Below are positions 1-8,125 of a stretch of DNA of 64,000 bases, piece after piece; the first letter of the stretch is position 1, and the number at the start of each line of letters is the position of its first letter. A model generated the notes under the pieces. The model made no database searches. It was not told where the DNA came from and was given only the letters and a program-made list of their open reading frames with translations. The stretch covers positions 62,001-126,000 of the forward strand of contig DYJD01000017.1 of assembly GCA_020723325.1 (NCBI GenBank), written 5' to 3'. The DNA comes from Desulfosudis oleivorans. GTDB lineage: Bacteria; Desulfobacterota; Desulfobacteria; Desulfobacterales; SURF-7. A program made the position numbers and the translations under genes.

Positions 1-204
1 CCGTCGGTTGTTCTTGAAGTGATCCGTGAAAGAAACTTCATTCATGAAACAGTCAAGGATGCAACCGCTGAAAATCTTGTAAACGATTACCTGCGACATA
101 TCCTTGACTATATCTCAAAGGCAGATTTTCCGGAAAAATTCGTCATCCGGAAATTTATGGAATTCATAACTGCTCAGGAGTTAAGGCTGAAGGCTGAAGC
201 CTGA
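1..204 (+). CDS. C-terminal end of an unidentified protein, cut by the window edge
   Basis: The reading frame is open from base 1 and stops at 204, so only the last 67 residues are visible; the true start lies outside the window. The tail is mostly helical and charged (for example ISKADFPEKFVIRKFMEF), with no membrane segment and no catalytic motif I recognise. A GTG at base 19 could start a short ORF, but it has no ribosome binding site and the frame continues upstream, so I treat this as a 3' fragment. No function is assigned. The next gene, at 243-797, is convergent, and the short gap between them holds no obvious terminator. Confidence 0.5.
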   Translation, partial: PSVVLEVIRERNFIHETVKDATAENLVNDYLRHILDYISKADFPEKFVIRKFMEFITAQELRLKAEA

Positions 205-242
205 AAGGGATGTTCCTTTGATATTCTGTCTCCTGCCCCCGA

Positions 243-797
243 TTACTTCCCTACCATATGAATCAAACGCTGGGCGGTTTCACCCTCTTCCCGCCAATAC
301 CAGCAGGTATTGATCATGAATTGCTTCATCAATTCCGGTGAGAAGTCACCGGACATGGGACGTTGGGCCAGAAAAGACCAGTAGCCGTGCATGGCCGCCG
401 GCGCCATGGCCTGCAGCAATGTGGCCATATGCTGGCAACCATCCTTGCCGCCCAGGGCCTCCTTGATCTTGCGATTGATTCCTCCGGCAATGGCGGTCCC
501 CTGAAATGCTTGAAGATGCTTCAAGGTTTCATCACATTCCCGGGAAGGGACCGTAATCAGCTCCCCCTCGATTTCAGCAATGACCAGGAACAAGCTCTCC
601 ACCCGCATGCGCACTACAATGTGATGGAACTCCCCGGGCCGGCATTTTTCCCCGAAAAGGTCATAATGGGGTTGCCAAAGATGGTCTTTTAATACCCCCT
701 CCACAATCACACTTTGCGGATCATCACAGGCATAGGTGCAGACTTCCATGTTCCGACTATGAATTTTTTCGGTTTTTCTACAGCTCAATTGCGACAT
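243..797 (-). CDS. DUF2889 family protein
   Basis: This 184-residue soluble protein resembles DUF2889 (PF11136), a family of unknown function found mainly in proteobacteria. Visible features are the HHIVVRMRVE strand region, the run GGINRKIKEALGGKDGCQHM near residues 105-124 with the family's Gly-Cys-x-His signature, and a Trp/Tyr-rich C-terminal part (NTCWYWREEGE). I chose the ATG at 797 because AAGGAGG lies about ten bases upstream; the ATG 33 bases further upstream has no such site. It is convergent with the fragment at the left edge and diverges from the lipocalin-like gene at 1116. No partner gene suggests a role. Confidence 0.75.
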   Translation of the reverse strand: MSQLSCRKTEKIHSRNMEVCTYACDDPQSVIVEGVLKDHLWQPHYDLFGEKCRPGEFHHIVVRMRVESLFLVIAEIEGELITVPSRECDETLKHLQAFQGTAIAGGINRKIKEALGGKDGCQHMATLLQAMAPAAMHGYWSFLAQRPMSGDFSPELMKQFMINTCWYWREEGETAQRLIHMVGK

Positions 798-1115
798 GGG
801 CCGACCCCTCCTTATTCCTCTTTCCGGCATTACCCGGTTTTGATATTCCGTCTTGTGTTTCGTATAAATAGCGTGCTCATGATCTATGATTTGGACTTAG
901 GCCCGTCCTAGATATAATCTAAATTTCTTAAAGTCAATGCGGAAATTCGGCGATGAAAGGATCAAAAATATCCGCTGCCGCAATCAAGATCAGGGAATTC
1001 AAATGCGGGACAAATTTGTACTTGCCATAAATCGTTGGTTTTCGTAATAACGGAATCAAGGAACGACCTTCGGCAGACTTTGGATGTGTCACCACCCATG
1101 GGAAAGGAGTGCGGC
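798..1115. other. Divergent intergenic region without a recognisable element
   Basis: About 320 bases separate the DUF2889 gene from the lipocalin-like gene. The only clear signals are the two ribosome binding sites at the ends. Short ORFs cross it on both strands but have no ribosome binding site and no recognisable protein. Promoters for both flanking genes must lie here, but I see no hexamer pair good enough to name. Confidence 0.5.
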
Positions 1116-1544
1116 ATGGCAAAAGAGCGTATCATCGGCGCATGGAAATTGGTCCAATTCGAGCTTTCCGACCCCAACGGCAACCATATTTATCCTTTTG
1201 GAAAGGAATGTATCGGTTTTGCCGTTTTTGACAAGAGCGGCCACATGTCGGTTCAAATCATGCACCCCCAGCGCCCGGTTTTCAAAACCGATTTGCCCAC
1301 GGCCGAGGAGATCCATGCCGCCTACTCCACCTTCACCGGCTATTGCGGTGAATATGAAGTGAACGAAGCAGAGGGCTCCTTGACCACCAAAGTAAAAGTA
1401 GCCTTGGATCCCCGTTGGGTGGGGACGGATCAACTAAGATACTTTCAGTTGGACGGCAATCGCATGACCCTGCTGACTCCCCTGCTGGAAGTAGCCGGGA
1501 TCAAATTCAAAGCCAAACTGGACTGGCAAAAGATCGAGCAATAA
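1116..1544 (+). CDS. Lipocalin-like domain protein
   Basis: A 142-residue protein resembling the lipocalin-like domain family PF13924. It starts with the typical ERIIGAWKLVQFELSD segment (first beta strand with the conserved G-x-W), continues with YPFGKECIGFAVFDKSGHMSVQIM, and ends in further short strands (LRYFQLDGNRMTLLTP). There is no signal peptide, so it is probably cytoplasmic. These domains are predicted to bind small hydrophobic ligands, but the ligand is unknown. The ATG at 1116 is preceded by AAAGGAG at 1103-1109; an upstream in-frame start at 1035 lacks such a site. Its stop lies eight bases from the convergent exonuclease gene. Confidence 0.72.
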   Translation: MAKERIIGAWKLVQFELSDPNGNHIYPFGKECIGFAVFDKSGHMSVQIMHPQRPVFKTDLPTAEEIHAAYSTFTGYCGEYEVNEAEGSLTTKVKVALDPRWVGTDQLRYFQLDGNRMTLLTPLLEVAGIKFKAKLDWQKIEQ

Positions 1545-1552
1545 ATCCGTGT

Positions 1553-3721
1553 TTAGTATTTGATCCGGGCATAATAGGTCTTGCGGGAAGCGGCCATGGC
1601 CTCCTGCAGAGTCAGAATGCCTTTTTCCGCCAGCAGTGGAATCATTTTCAAAAACAATTTGGCCGTGGCAACAGCATCCCCCATGGCCGTATGCCGGCCC
1701 ACAATGGCTACTCCCAGACGTTCGGCAATGGCTTCCAGGGTATGATCCTCTTGGGCTGGATGGATCACCGCCGAGAGCAGCAGGGTGTCGAGCACCGGAT
1801 TGGTGAAACGGATGCCGGTGGATTCCTCCTTGACCTGGAGCATGCGCATATCAAAGGCGGCGTTGTGGGCCACCAGGATCGTATCCGCGGCAAAGCGTTG
1901 AAAGCGCGGCAGCACTTTATCGATGCTTGGATGATCTTTCAGCATCTCTGCCTGAATACCGTGAATGCGAAGGGATGACGACGAAATCGTCCTTTTGGGG
2001 TCGATCAACTGGTCAAAGCATTCCTCCCGCAACAGCCTGCCGTTGACAATGCGGACAGCCCCGATGGAAATAATTTCATCACCGGAATCCGGGTCCAGCC
2101 CGGTGGTTTCCGTGTCGAAAACCGTATAACTGATTTCCGTCAGCATGCAATCGGCCAGTTCCGGAGGCGATTCCGCATGCTCAAACAAATCAAAATCAAA
2201 AAATTCCGGTCGGCTTTGTGGCAAAATGGTCCCCAGCCGCACCTGTTCCGCGGTAGATGTATCGGAAACCGGCAGGAACAGACGCAAAGAGGCCTGCTGC
2301 TTTTTCAACAGATCCGAATAGGCGCAAATTTCCGCGCCATGATGGCCGATGACTTCCTGAAAAGTGAAGGGCAACTGTTCGGATTCAACCACAATGGGAA
2401 GGGCATCCCATTGCCGCAATACCTCGCCCCTCAAGGGTTTTCCGGACCAGGAAAGATCCAGGTGAACATAACTGCCGCTGCGCTCAACCCGGCCGCTGAA
2501 GCCCTTGGAACCGTTTTCCTGATTGATCCGGCTCAACATGAATAAAATGGCCAGGGTCAGAATATAGGTATCGGCTTGAACGCAATCCGGCAGCTCAAAT
2601 GCCTCAAACCGGATGGAGATTCCCAATTTTTCAGCAGCTTTTTCCACCAGCATTTGAATCAGGTCCGAAAGCCGCACCTGGGCCAGGGGCCAGTGGGTTT
2701 TATGCTGAGTTTCACGGTCGATATTCATGCGAGCGATTATTTCCCCCAGGGCCACTGACTCTTTGTGGATGATCTCCCTGAAACGGTCCAACCGCGCCCT
2801 TTCCATGTCCGGATAATTCAAGATGGTTTCAATGGTGGTGCGGATGTTGGCCGACGATGCGCGGATTTCCCTGGCAAGGGTGCTTAAAGTTCCGGCAACC
2901 CGGCCGGTGGTTTGCAAATGCTGGGTGATATCCTCAAAGATTAAAATAAAACCGGTAAATTCCCTGGCTTGGTTCAAGACCGGCACGGTTTCCACACGCA
3001 ACATCTCCCCTGCCCGCCCCACGGCCACAAAATAGGCCACCACATTCATCTGGTTGTTTTTCAGTTTTTTTTCAATTTCATCCAGGGCATGCTGAATCTG
3101 GTTTTTATCCATCACGGAATAAATGGATCGCCCCAGCCCGACAAAGGCATCCTGCTTAGACTCATCCTGTCCTTTCTGAAAATCACTTGCGGCATATCGA
3201 CTCAAAAATTGCTTGGCCCTTTGATTGTACAGCAGAATACGGCCGGTATGGTTGCACACCAGAACACCTTCCGGCAGCTCGGCCATGATGGCTGCCAGGA
3301 TGTTACGTTCCTTTTCCACTTCGGCTTTGATGCTTTTGATTTTTTCCTGGTCATATTTCTGAATGGCTTCGAAGCGCACGGCAATGGCATTGACGGCCTG
3401 GACCAGATTCCTGAAAAAAATACCCCCATCCACCTTGAGGCGATGCCGGGAGTTCACCATGCCGATCAGGGAAATCTCCTCCACCAAGCGGTTCAGGGGC
3501 TCGACCAAAAGACGATACAGCAAATCAACGCCAAAGGCAGCACATGCCCAAAGCGACAGAAGGGCGAAAAGCAGATACAGGCCGTTTCCCATGAATTCAT
3601 CGATAAGCCGCCTGTTTTGATCCGGCAGGGTTTGATAGATTAAAAAGAAAAACAGACTGGTAACAGCGACAAGCACAATAAAGCAAAGAGTGATCCATTG
3701 AACTTTGCGTCGATTGCTCAT
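1553..3721 (-). CDS. Membrane PAS protein fused to a DnaQ-like 3'-5' exonuclease
   Basis: A 722-residue chimera. Two membrane helices (about 10-30 and 47-70) are followed by a HAMP-like linker, a PAS domain (about 140-265), a helical region resembling a histidine kinase dimerisation domain (about 275-330), a poorly conserved kinase-like part, and a DEDDh exonuclease from about residue 530. The exonuclease motifs are all present: DTETTGL, HNAAFDMRM and HTAMGDAVAT. In the dimerisation helix (TLAREIRASSANIRTT) the usual phospho-accepting His is absent, so histidine kinase activity is unlikely. The start overlaps the stop of the response regulator gene by four bases, indicating translational coupling. 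The position after actP and the DUF294 gene suggests a signalling or nucleotide-processing role tied to acetate uptake; that role is inferred. Confidence 0.85.
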   Translation of the reverse strand: MSNRRKVQWITLCFIVLVAVTSLFFFLIYQTLPDQNRRLIDEFMGNGLYLLFALLSLWACAAFGVDLLYRLLVEPLNRLVEEISLIGMVNSRHRLKVDGGIFFRNLVQAVNAIAVRFEAIQKYDQEKIKSIKAEVEKERNILAAIMAELPEGVLVCNHTGRILLYNQRAKQFLSRYAASDFQKGQDESKQDAFVGLGRSIYSVMDKNQIQHALDEIEKKLKNNQMNVVAYFVAVGRAGEMLRVETVPVLNQAREFTGFILIFEDITQHLQTTGRVAGTLSTLAREIRASSANIRTTIETILNYPDMERARLDRFREIIHKESVALGEIIARMNIDRETQHKTHWPLAQVRLSDLIQMLVEKAAEKLGISIRFEAFELPDCVQADTYILTLAILFMLSRINQENGSKGFSGRVERSGSYVHLDLSWSGKPLRGEVLRQWDALPIVVESEQLPFTFQEVIGHHGAEICAYSDLLKKQQASLRLFLPVSDTSTAEQVRLGTILPQSRPEFFDFDLFEHAESPPELADCMLTEISYTVFDTETTGLDPDSGDEIISIGAVRIVNGRLLREECFDQLIDPKRTISSSSLRIHGIQAEMLKDHPSIDKVLPRFQRFAADTILVAHNAAFDMRMLQVKEESTGIRFTNPVLDTLLLSAVIHPAQEDHTLEAIAERLGVAIVGRHTAMGDAVATAKLFLKMIPLLAEKGILTLQEAMAASRKTYYARIKY

Positions 3722-4092
3722 GGACCGTCACCCAGCAATTTTTTAACTTTGCTCACGACTTCCGCATTGGCAAAGGGTTTGATGATGTACTCATCAGCAC
3801 CCAGCACCAGGCCTTTGGCCACATCAACATCGCGGCCCTTGGCAGTGAGAAAAATGATCTTGGTCTGCTTCCATTTGGGATTCAGGCGTACGATTTCACA
3901 AACTTCATACCCGTCGATGCCGGGCAGCATGATATCCAGCAGGATCAGATCCGGTTCAAACTGCATGATCTTCTCAATGGCTTCTTCACCGCTGGAAGCC
4001 ACATTGACCTCATAATTGTTCTGCTCCATCAGAAACTGAAGCGGCAATACGATATTCGGCTCATCGTCGACAATCAGCACTTTATGCGGCAT
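3718..4092 (-). CDS. Single-domain response regulator (CheY-like receiver)
   Basis: A 124-residue stand-alone receiver domain. The acidic pocket (VDDE, residues 8-11), the phospho-acceptor Asp53 in LILLDIMLPGIDGYE, the Thr in FLTAKG and the Lys in YIIKPF are all present, so it should be phosphorylatable. There is no output domain, so it probably acts by binding a partner. It lies between the DUF294 protein gene and the PAS-exonuclease gene and shares a four-base ATGA overlap with the latter. The neighbouring protein seems to lack a phospho-accepting His, so the phosphate donor is probably encoded elsewhere. Confidence 0.9.
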   Translation of the reverse strand: MPHKVLIVDDEPNIVLPLQFLMEQNNYEVNVASSGEEAIEKIMQFEPDLILLDIMLPGIDGYEVCEIVRLNPKWKQTKIIFLTAKGRDVDVAKGLVLGADEYIIKPFANAEVVSKVKKLLGDGP

Positions 4093-4149
4093 TGCAGCAC
4101 CCTTTCCATCAAGAATATGGCGGCTTGAATAGTTATTGCAGACCTTCCG

Positions 4150-6084
4150 TCAAACCCTGCGCATAAAATCCAGCTCCAAACGGGTCTGGATACCTTCGAT
4201 CCTTTTAAAAACTTCCTTGAGCAGGGTCTGCTCGATACGGGAAAGCTTTTTCGGATTGATATAATTCTCCGGCTCTTCACCCTTCTCAATGTTGGAGATC
4301 TGGCACAGCAAGCGCTGTTGCATCAGGTATTCATAAGCCTGGTTCAGTTCCGTATATTCATTATGGGTTAGAAATTGTTTGAGATACAGTTGGTACATTC
4401 TTTCTTGGGTATTGGTCTCGGCAATATTGTGCTTCAGGGCATAGATCCTGGCAAAATCCACAATGGGCGTCATGGCGTTCTTGATATTGAATTTGTGGCG
4501 ATGCTCACCCTTGGACTCCACCACGAAATTTCGAAAAAAACCGATGGGCGGCCGAAATCCCAGGGCACTTGCAGTCAAATCCCGAAAAATCCGCGGCCAG
4601 CCCGGTAAGGTGTCGAATAAAAAACAATTCAGTTCATCCACTAATTCCGTTTTGCCATGAGCGCAGCGGAAATCAAAGAAAATAGCGGCATCCAGGAGAT
4701 TCTCGCCGGTGGCCACATGGATCCATTCCTTGAAATAGGCCTTCCAGTTGGATAGCGGCTGGCACCATTTGGGATTTTTGGCCATCACATTGCCTTTGCA
4801 AAAGCTGTAGCCGGCCTGATCCAGCATGGTGCATACCCGTTCTCCCAATTCCTGAAAATAGGCATTGATTTTTGAAGGGTCAGGGCTGTGAACATCTGCA
4901 TAAACAATGGCATTGTCCTGGTCGGTTTTCAAGGACTGCTCCATTCTGCCTTCACTTCCGAGAACCAGGAAAGCAAATTCGACCGGAGCAGGCCCAAGGG
5001 TCTCCATTGCGAAACCGATGATTTTTTCAAGAATGGTGTCGGAGATTTTCGTAATCAGCTTGGTTACCAGGCGCGATTTGGCGCCGCTGTTGATCATGTT
5101 ATGGATCAGGCGCGGCATGCGCTTTTGCTTGCGCACAATTTCGTTGATGTCGGCTGCACCGGCAATCTCCCGCACGATATAAAAAGGCGACTGTTCCTGG
5201 GCCGATAGGATGTCACTGTTGGTGATAACGCCCACGACTTTGCCGTTGGAATCGGTAACGGCCAGATGCTTGAGATTAACTTCCATCATCTTGAGCAGGG
5301 CTTCGGACACCATGGCATTGACGGGAATGGTTTGGAGCGGCGAAGACATGATCCCGGCCACGGGTTTGTGAATATCGTAACCTTTGGCAATCACTTTTTT
5401 GCGCAGATCATTGTCCGTCACCAGACCGATCAGATCGCCATGGGAATTCTTGACAAAAATGGAGCTGCAACCCTTTTGGCTCATGCCGGCAGCCGCTGCC
5501 TGAACCGAGGTCTCCATGCTGCAAATCAACAAATTGGCATTGTGAATATTGTCAACCCGCAAACTGAAAAAACGGGACGATTCTTCGTCCGGGCTGGTAT
5601 TGCTGCGAATAATGGCGGCATAGGACCGATCCATCATGCGTTTGCCGAAAGTATCAGAAAAATATTCCGAAAAATTAGGATAGGCCCGACACAGCCGCAG
5701 AAAATCATTCTTGGGTAAAAGGTAAAAGTAGGTGTCCTCACTGATATAAACCGTGCGCACGGAAATGTCGTTGTTGATCAACATGGAAATGCCGCCGTAG
5801 GTATCCCCTTCCCCCAGCATTCCCCGCAGGATTTTGGCCCCGTTTTCTTCATAATAACGTTCAACCGCGCCTTTAAAAATAATATATAGATGCTCGACTT
5901 TGGAACTGCCTTGTAAGAACAGAAAAGTGCCTTTGGCATGCTGCACCAGCTTTACTTTCCCGGCGATGATTTCAACTTCATGCTCGGGCAAAAAAGAAAA
6001 AGGCAGGGTTCCGACCAAAAAGGCGGCGATTTGACCTTCCTTGATAAGGCGGTTTTCAGGTGTCGGGCTTTTCTTTTTGCTCAT
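4150..6084 (-). CDS. cNMP-binding / CBS / DUF294 nucleotidyltransferase-like protein
   Basis: A 644-residue soluble regulatory protein with, in order, a cyclic-nucleotide-binding fold (about 20-140), two CBS domains (about 175-295), a GlnD-like DUF294 nucleotidyltransferase domain with the motif GSEGRMEQSLKTDQDN, and the DUF294 C-terminal substrate-binding-like helical domain up to about residue 635. The Gly-Ser pair and the acidic residues of the transferase motif are intact. CBS pairs usually bind adenine nucleotides, so the protein could sense energy charge or a cyclic nucleotide and modify or control a partner. This architecture often sits beside acetate permease genes, as here. The target is unknown. 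Confidence 0.87.
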   Translation of the reverse strand: MSKKKSPTPENRLIKEGQIAAFLVGTLPFSFLPEHEVEIIAGKVKLVQHAKGTFLFLQGSSKVEHLYIIFKGAVERYYEENGAKILRGMLGEGDTYGGISMLINNDISVRTVYISEDTYFYLLPKNDFLRLCRAYPNFSEYFSDTFGKRMMDRSYAAIIRSNTSPDEESSRFFSLRVDNIHNANLLICSMETSVQAAAAGMSQKGCSSIFVKNSHGDLIGLVTDNDLRKKVIAKGYDIHKPVAGIMSSPLQTIPVNAMVSEALLKMMEVNLKHLAVTDSNGKVVGVITNSDILSAQEQSPFYIVREIAGAADINEIVRKQKRMPRLIHNMINSGAKSRLVTKLITKISDTILEKIIGFAMETLGPAPVEFAFLVLGSEGRMEQSLKTDQDNAIVYADVHSPDPSKINAYFQELGERVCTMLDQAGYSFCKGNVMAKNPKWCQPLSNWKAYFKEWIHVATGENLLDAAIFFDFRCAHGKTELVDELNCFLFDTLPGWPRIFRDLTASALGFRPPIGFFRNFVVESKGEHRHKFNIKNAMTPIVDFARIYALKHNIAETNTQERMYQLYLKQFLTHNEYTELNQAYEYLMQQRLLCQISNIEKGEEPENYINPKKLSRIEQTLLKEVFKRIEGIQTRLELDFMRRV

Positions 6085-6210
6085 CTATCATTCCAATATC
6101 AAGCCGGGAACATAAAAACAATGCATTACGGTGTTTGGGACAGGAGGAATTTCATCTGCTTTTTCGGGGCATTTCCCGTTATCATTCCACCAATCCTTTG
6201 GGAGGGAAGA

Positions 6211-6243
6211 CATAAGAGGCGAGGAAAATCTCCGCCTCTTATG
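6211..6243 (-). terminator. Hairpin downstream of actP
   Basis: A near-perfect inverted repeat with arms CATAAGAGGCG and CGCCTCTTATG and an eleven-base loop lies just after the actP stop. On the minus strand it is followed by TCTTCCC rather than a clean T run, so it is a weak intrinsic terminator or an mRNA-stabilising hairpin. It could lower expression of the regulatory genes that follow relative to the metabolic genes. Confidence 0.5.
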
Positions 6244-6265
6244 CCGTGGTATAAAAAAACAGTCG

Positions 6266-7804
6266 TTACTCAGCCCCAACCCCCAAATACATTCTGATTT
6301 TTTCCTCTTCAAATTTGGCTTCGGCCTCTTTATCCGGCGTCAACAGCGAAAAGACAATGGCCACGATAAATGCCAGAGTCATGGAAACCACTGCCGGATT
6401 CCGCAGAGGGAAAATGGGTTGGGGATTCTTGAATACATCCACCCAGACCGTGGGGCTGAGGATGATGCACAGGGTCGCGGATACGGAACCGACCACAATG
6501 GCCCATACCGCCCCTTGGGTGGTGAAGCGTTTCCAGATGATGGAGAGCAACAAGGCCGGGAAATTGCCGCTGCAGGCAATGGAAAAGGTCAGACCCACCA
6601 TATAGGCCACATTCTGGCCCTTGAAAGCGATCCCCAGCAAAATCGCGGCCACACCGAAAATGATGGTGGAGATCCTGGCTACTTTGACCTGTTCTTTTTC
6701 ATCGGCATGCCCGCCTTTAAATACATTCACGAACAGATCGTGGGCCATGGCCGAAGCCGCTGCCAAAGTCAAACCGGCCACCACCGCTAAAATGGTGGCA
6801 AAGGCCACGGCGGCGATGAAGCCCATAAAGGGGGTGCCGCCGATGAATTCGGCCAGCAAGGGCGCGGCCATATTGCCGCCGGCATCGATCTTCTTGATGA
6901 TATCCTGGCCGAGCAGGGCCGCGGCCGTGAAACCCACGATGGGAATGATGCAATAGAAATAACCGATGAAAGTGGTGGCCCAGATCACGGATTTGCGGGC
7001 CGCCTTGGCATCCGGGACCGTGTAAAAACGCATGAGAATATGGGGGAGCCCCAACAGCCCCAGCATCAATGCCAAACCCAGGGAAAAAGCGTCGATGGGA
7101 TTGGTCACCAGTCCGCCAGGATTGAGCATGGTCACGGTGTATTTGGTTTGAATGGCCCCGTAAAGCTCACCGGGATTGAAGCTGAAATGGGACAAACCGA
7201 TGAGCATCAGGGCCGTGACTCCGCCCAGGAGCAAAACCGCCTTGATGATCTGCACCCAGGTGGTGGCGATCATGCCGCCGAAGAGCACATACATGAGCAT
7301 GACCGCGCCCACGAACAATTCGGCCACTTCATAGGGCAGGCCGAACATGAGTTTAATCAGGTTGCCGGCCCCCACCATCTGGCCGATGGTATAGGTGAGT
7401 AACACCAGGATGCCGCCGATGGCTGCCGCCAGACGGATGGGTTTCTGTTTCAGGCGATAGGCCACCACATCGGCAAAGGTATATTTGCCCAGGTTCCGTA
7501 CCGGCTCCGCCAGCAAAAACATCAAGGCCGGCCAGCCCACCAGCCAGCCGGTGGCGTAAATCATGCCGTCATACCCTTTCAAGGAGACCATGCCGGCAAT
7601 GCCCAAGAAGGAGGCGGCGGACATATAGTCTCCGGAAAGCGCCAGGCCGTTCTGAAAACCGGTGATACTGCGACCGGCGGCATAGTATTGGGAAGTGGTT
7701 TTGGTGCGTTTGGCGGCCCAGTAAGTGATAAACAGGGTCAGGGTGATGAAGACCAGAAAGAAAAACACGGATGAGGCATTGACCTGCCCGAGGCTTGTCT
7801 GCAT
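6266..7804 (-). CDS. actP: Cation/acetate symporter ActP
   Basis: A 512-residue sodium:solute symporter family protein with about thirteen predicted membrane helices. The family signatures are easy to see: SQYYAAGRSITGFQNGLALSGDYMSAASFLGIAG near the N-terminus, and ATTWVQIIKAVLLL in the middle. The length and the adjacent DUF485 gene match the acetate permease subfamily, which imports acetate and related short-chain monocarboxylates with a cation. The ATG at 7804 has AGGAGG a few bases upstream and lies 11 bases after the DUF485 stop. Together with acs and the propionate ligase it forms an uptake-and-activation module. Confidence 0.9.
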   Translation of the reverse strand: MQTSLGQVNASSVFFFLVFITLTLFITYWAAKRTKTTSQYYAAGRSITGFQNGLALSGDYMSAASFLGIAGMVSLKGYDGMIYATGWLVGWPALMFLLAEPVRNLGKYTFADVVAYRLKQKPIRLAAAIGGILVLLTYTIGQMVGAGNLIKLMFGLPYEVAELFVGAVMLMYVLFGGMIATTWVQIIKAVLLLGGVTALMLIGLSHFSFNPGELYGAIQTKYTVTMLNPGGLVTNPIDAFSLGLALMLGLLGLPHILMRFYTVPDAKAARKSVIWATTFIGYFYCIIPIVGFTAAALLGQDIIKKIDAGGNMAAPLLAEFIGGTPFMGFIAAVAFATILAVVAGLTLAAASAMAHDLFVNVFKGGHADEKEQVKVARISTIIFGVAAILLGIAFKGQNVAYMVGLTFSIACSGNFPALLLSIIWKRFTTQGAVWAIVVGSVSATLCIILSPTVWVDVFKNPQPIFPLRNPAVVSMTLAFIVAIVFSLLTPDKEAEAKFEEEKIRMYLGVGAE

Positions 7805-7815
7805 AACTCCTCCTT

Positions 7816-8115
7816 TTATTTTAACTCTTTTTTGAGTTCATCCACTTCCTTGTCATAGATATTGTTGGCCCAAAGTACATAGACCACGGTCAATGCCCAG
7901 GACAGAATGATGGTCATCACACCGAAAACAATTCCGTAATTGGTGTATACCCCGATTTTTTCCGAGAGGAAGGTCTTGCCATAAGCCACCGTAAAAATGA
8001 AGCCATAGTAGATGACGAATAGCAGGATGGTCAGAATGATACTGACTTGCCATCGTTTCTTTACCAATGCTTTGAAACGTTCGGATTGAACAATTTCCGA
8101 TGCAGACTTGGACAT
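7816..8115 (-). CDS. DUF485 small membrane protein, ActP partner
   Basis: A 99-residue protein with two membrane helices (roughly WQVSIILTILLFVIYYGFIF and GIVFGVMTIILSWALTVVYV) and a charged C-terminal tail ending in DEVDELKKELK. It belongs to DUF485, the small inner-membrane proteins encoded directly upstream of actP in many bacteria, such as yjcH in E. coli. The function is unproven; a supporting role for the permease is assumed from the conserved pairing. The start at 8115 is chosen because AAAGGAGGG lies upstream; the longer frame adds residues inside the previous intergenic sequence. Confidence 0.85.
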   Translation of the reverse strand: MSKSASEIVQSERFKALVKKRWQVSIILTILLFVIYYGFIFTVAYGKTFLSEKIGVYTNYGIVFGVMTIILSWALTVVYVLWANNIYDKEVDELKKELK

Positions 8116-8125
8116 AATCCCTCCT

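Noticed and set aside
934-1122. A 62-codon minus-strand frame before the lipocalin-like gene
   Set aside because: No ribosome binding site and no recognisable domain; it overlaps the start of a better-supported gene.
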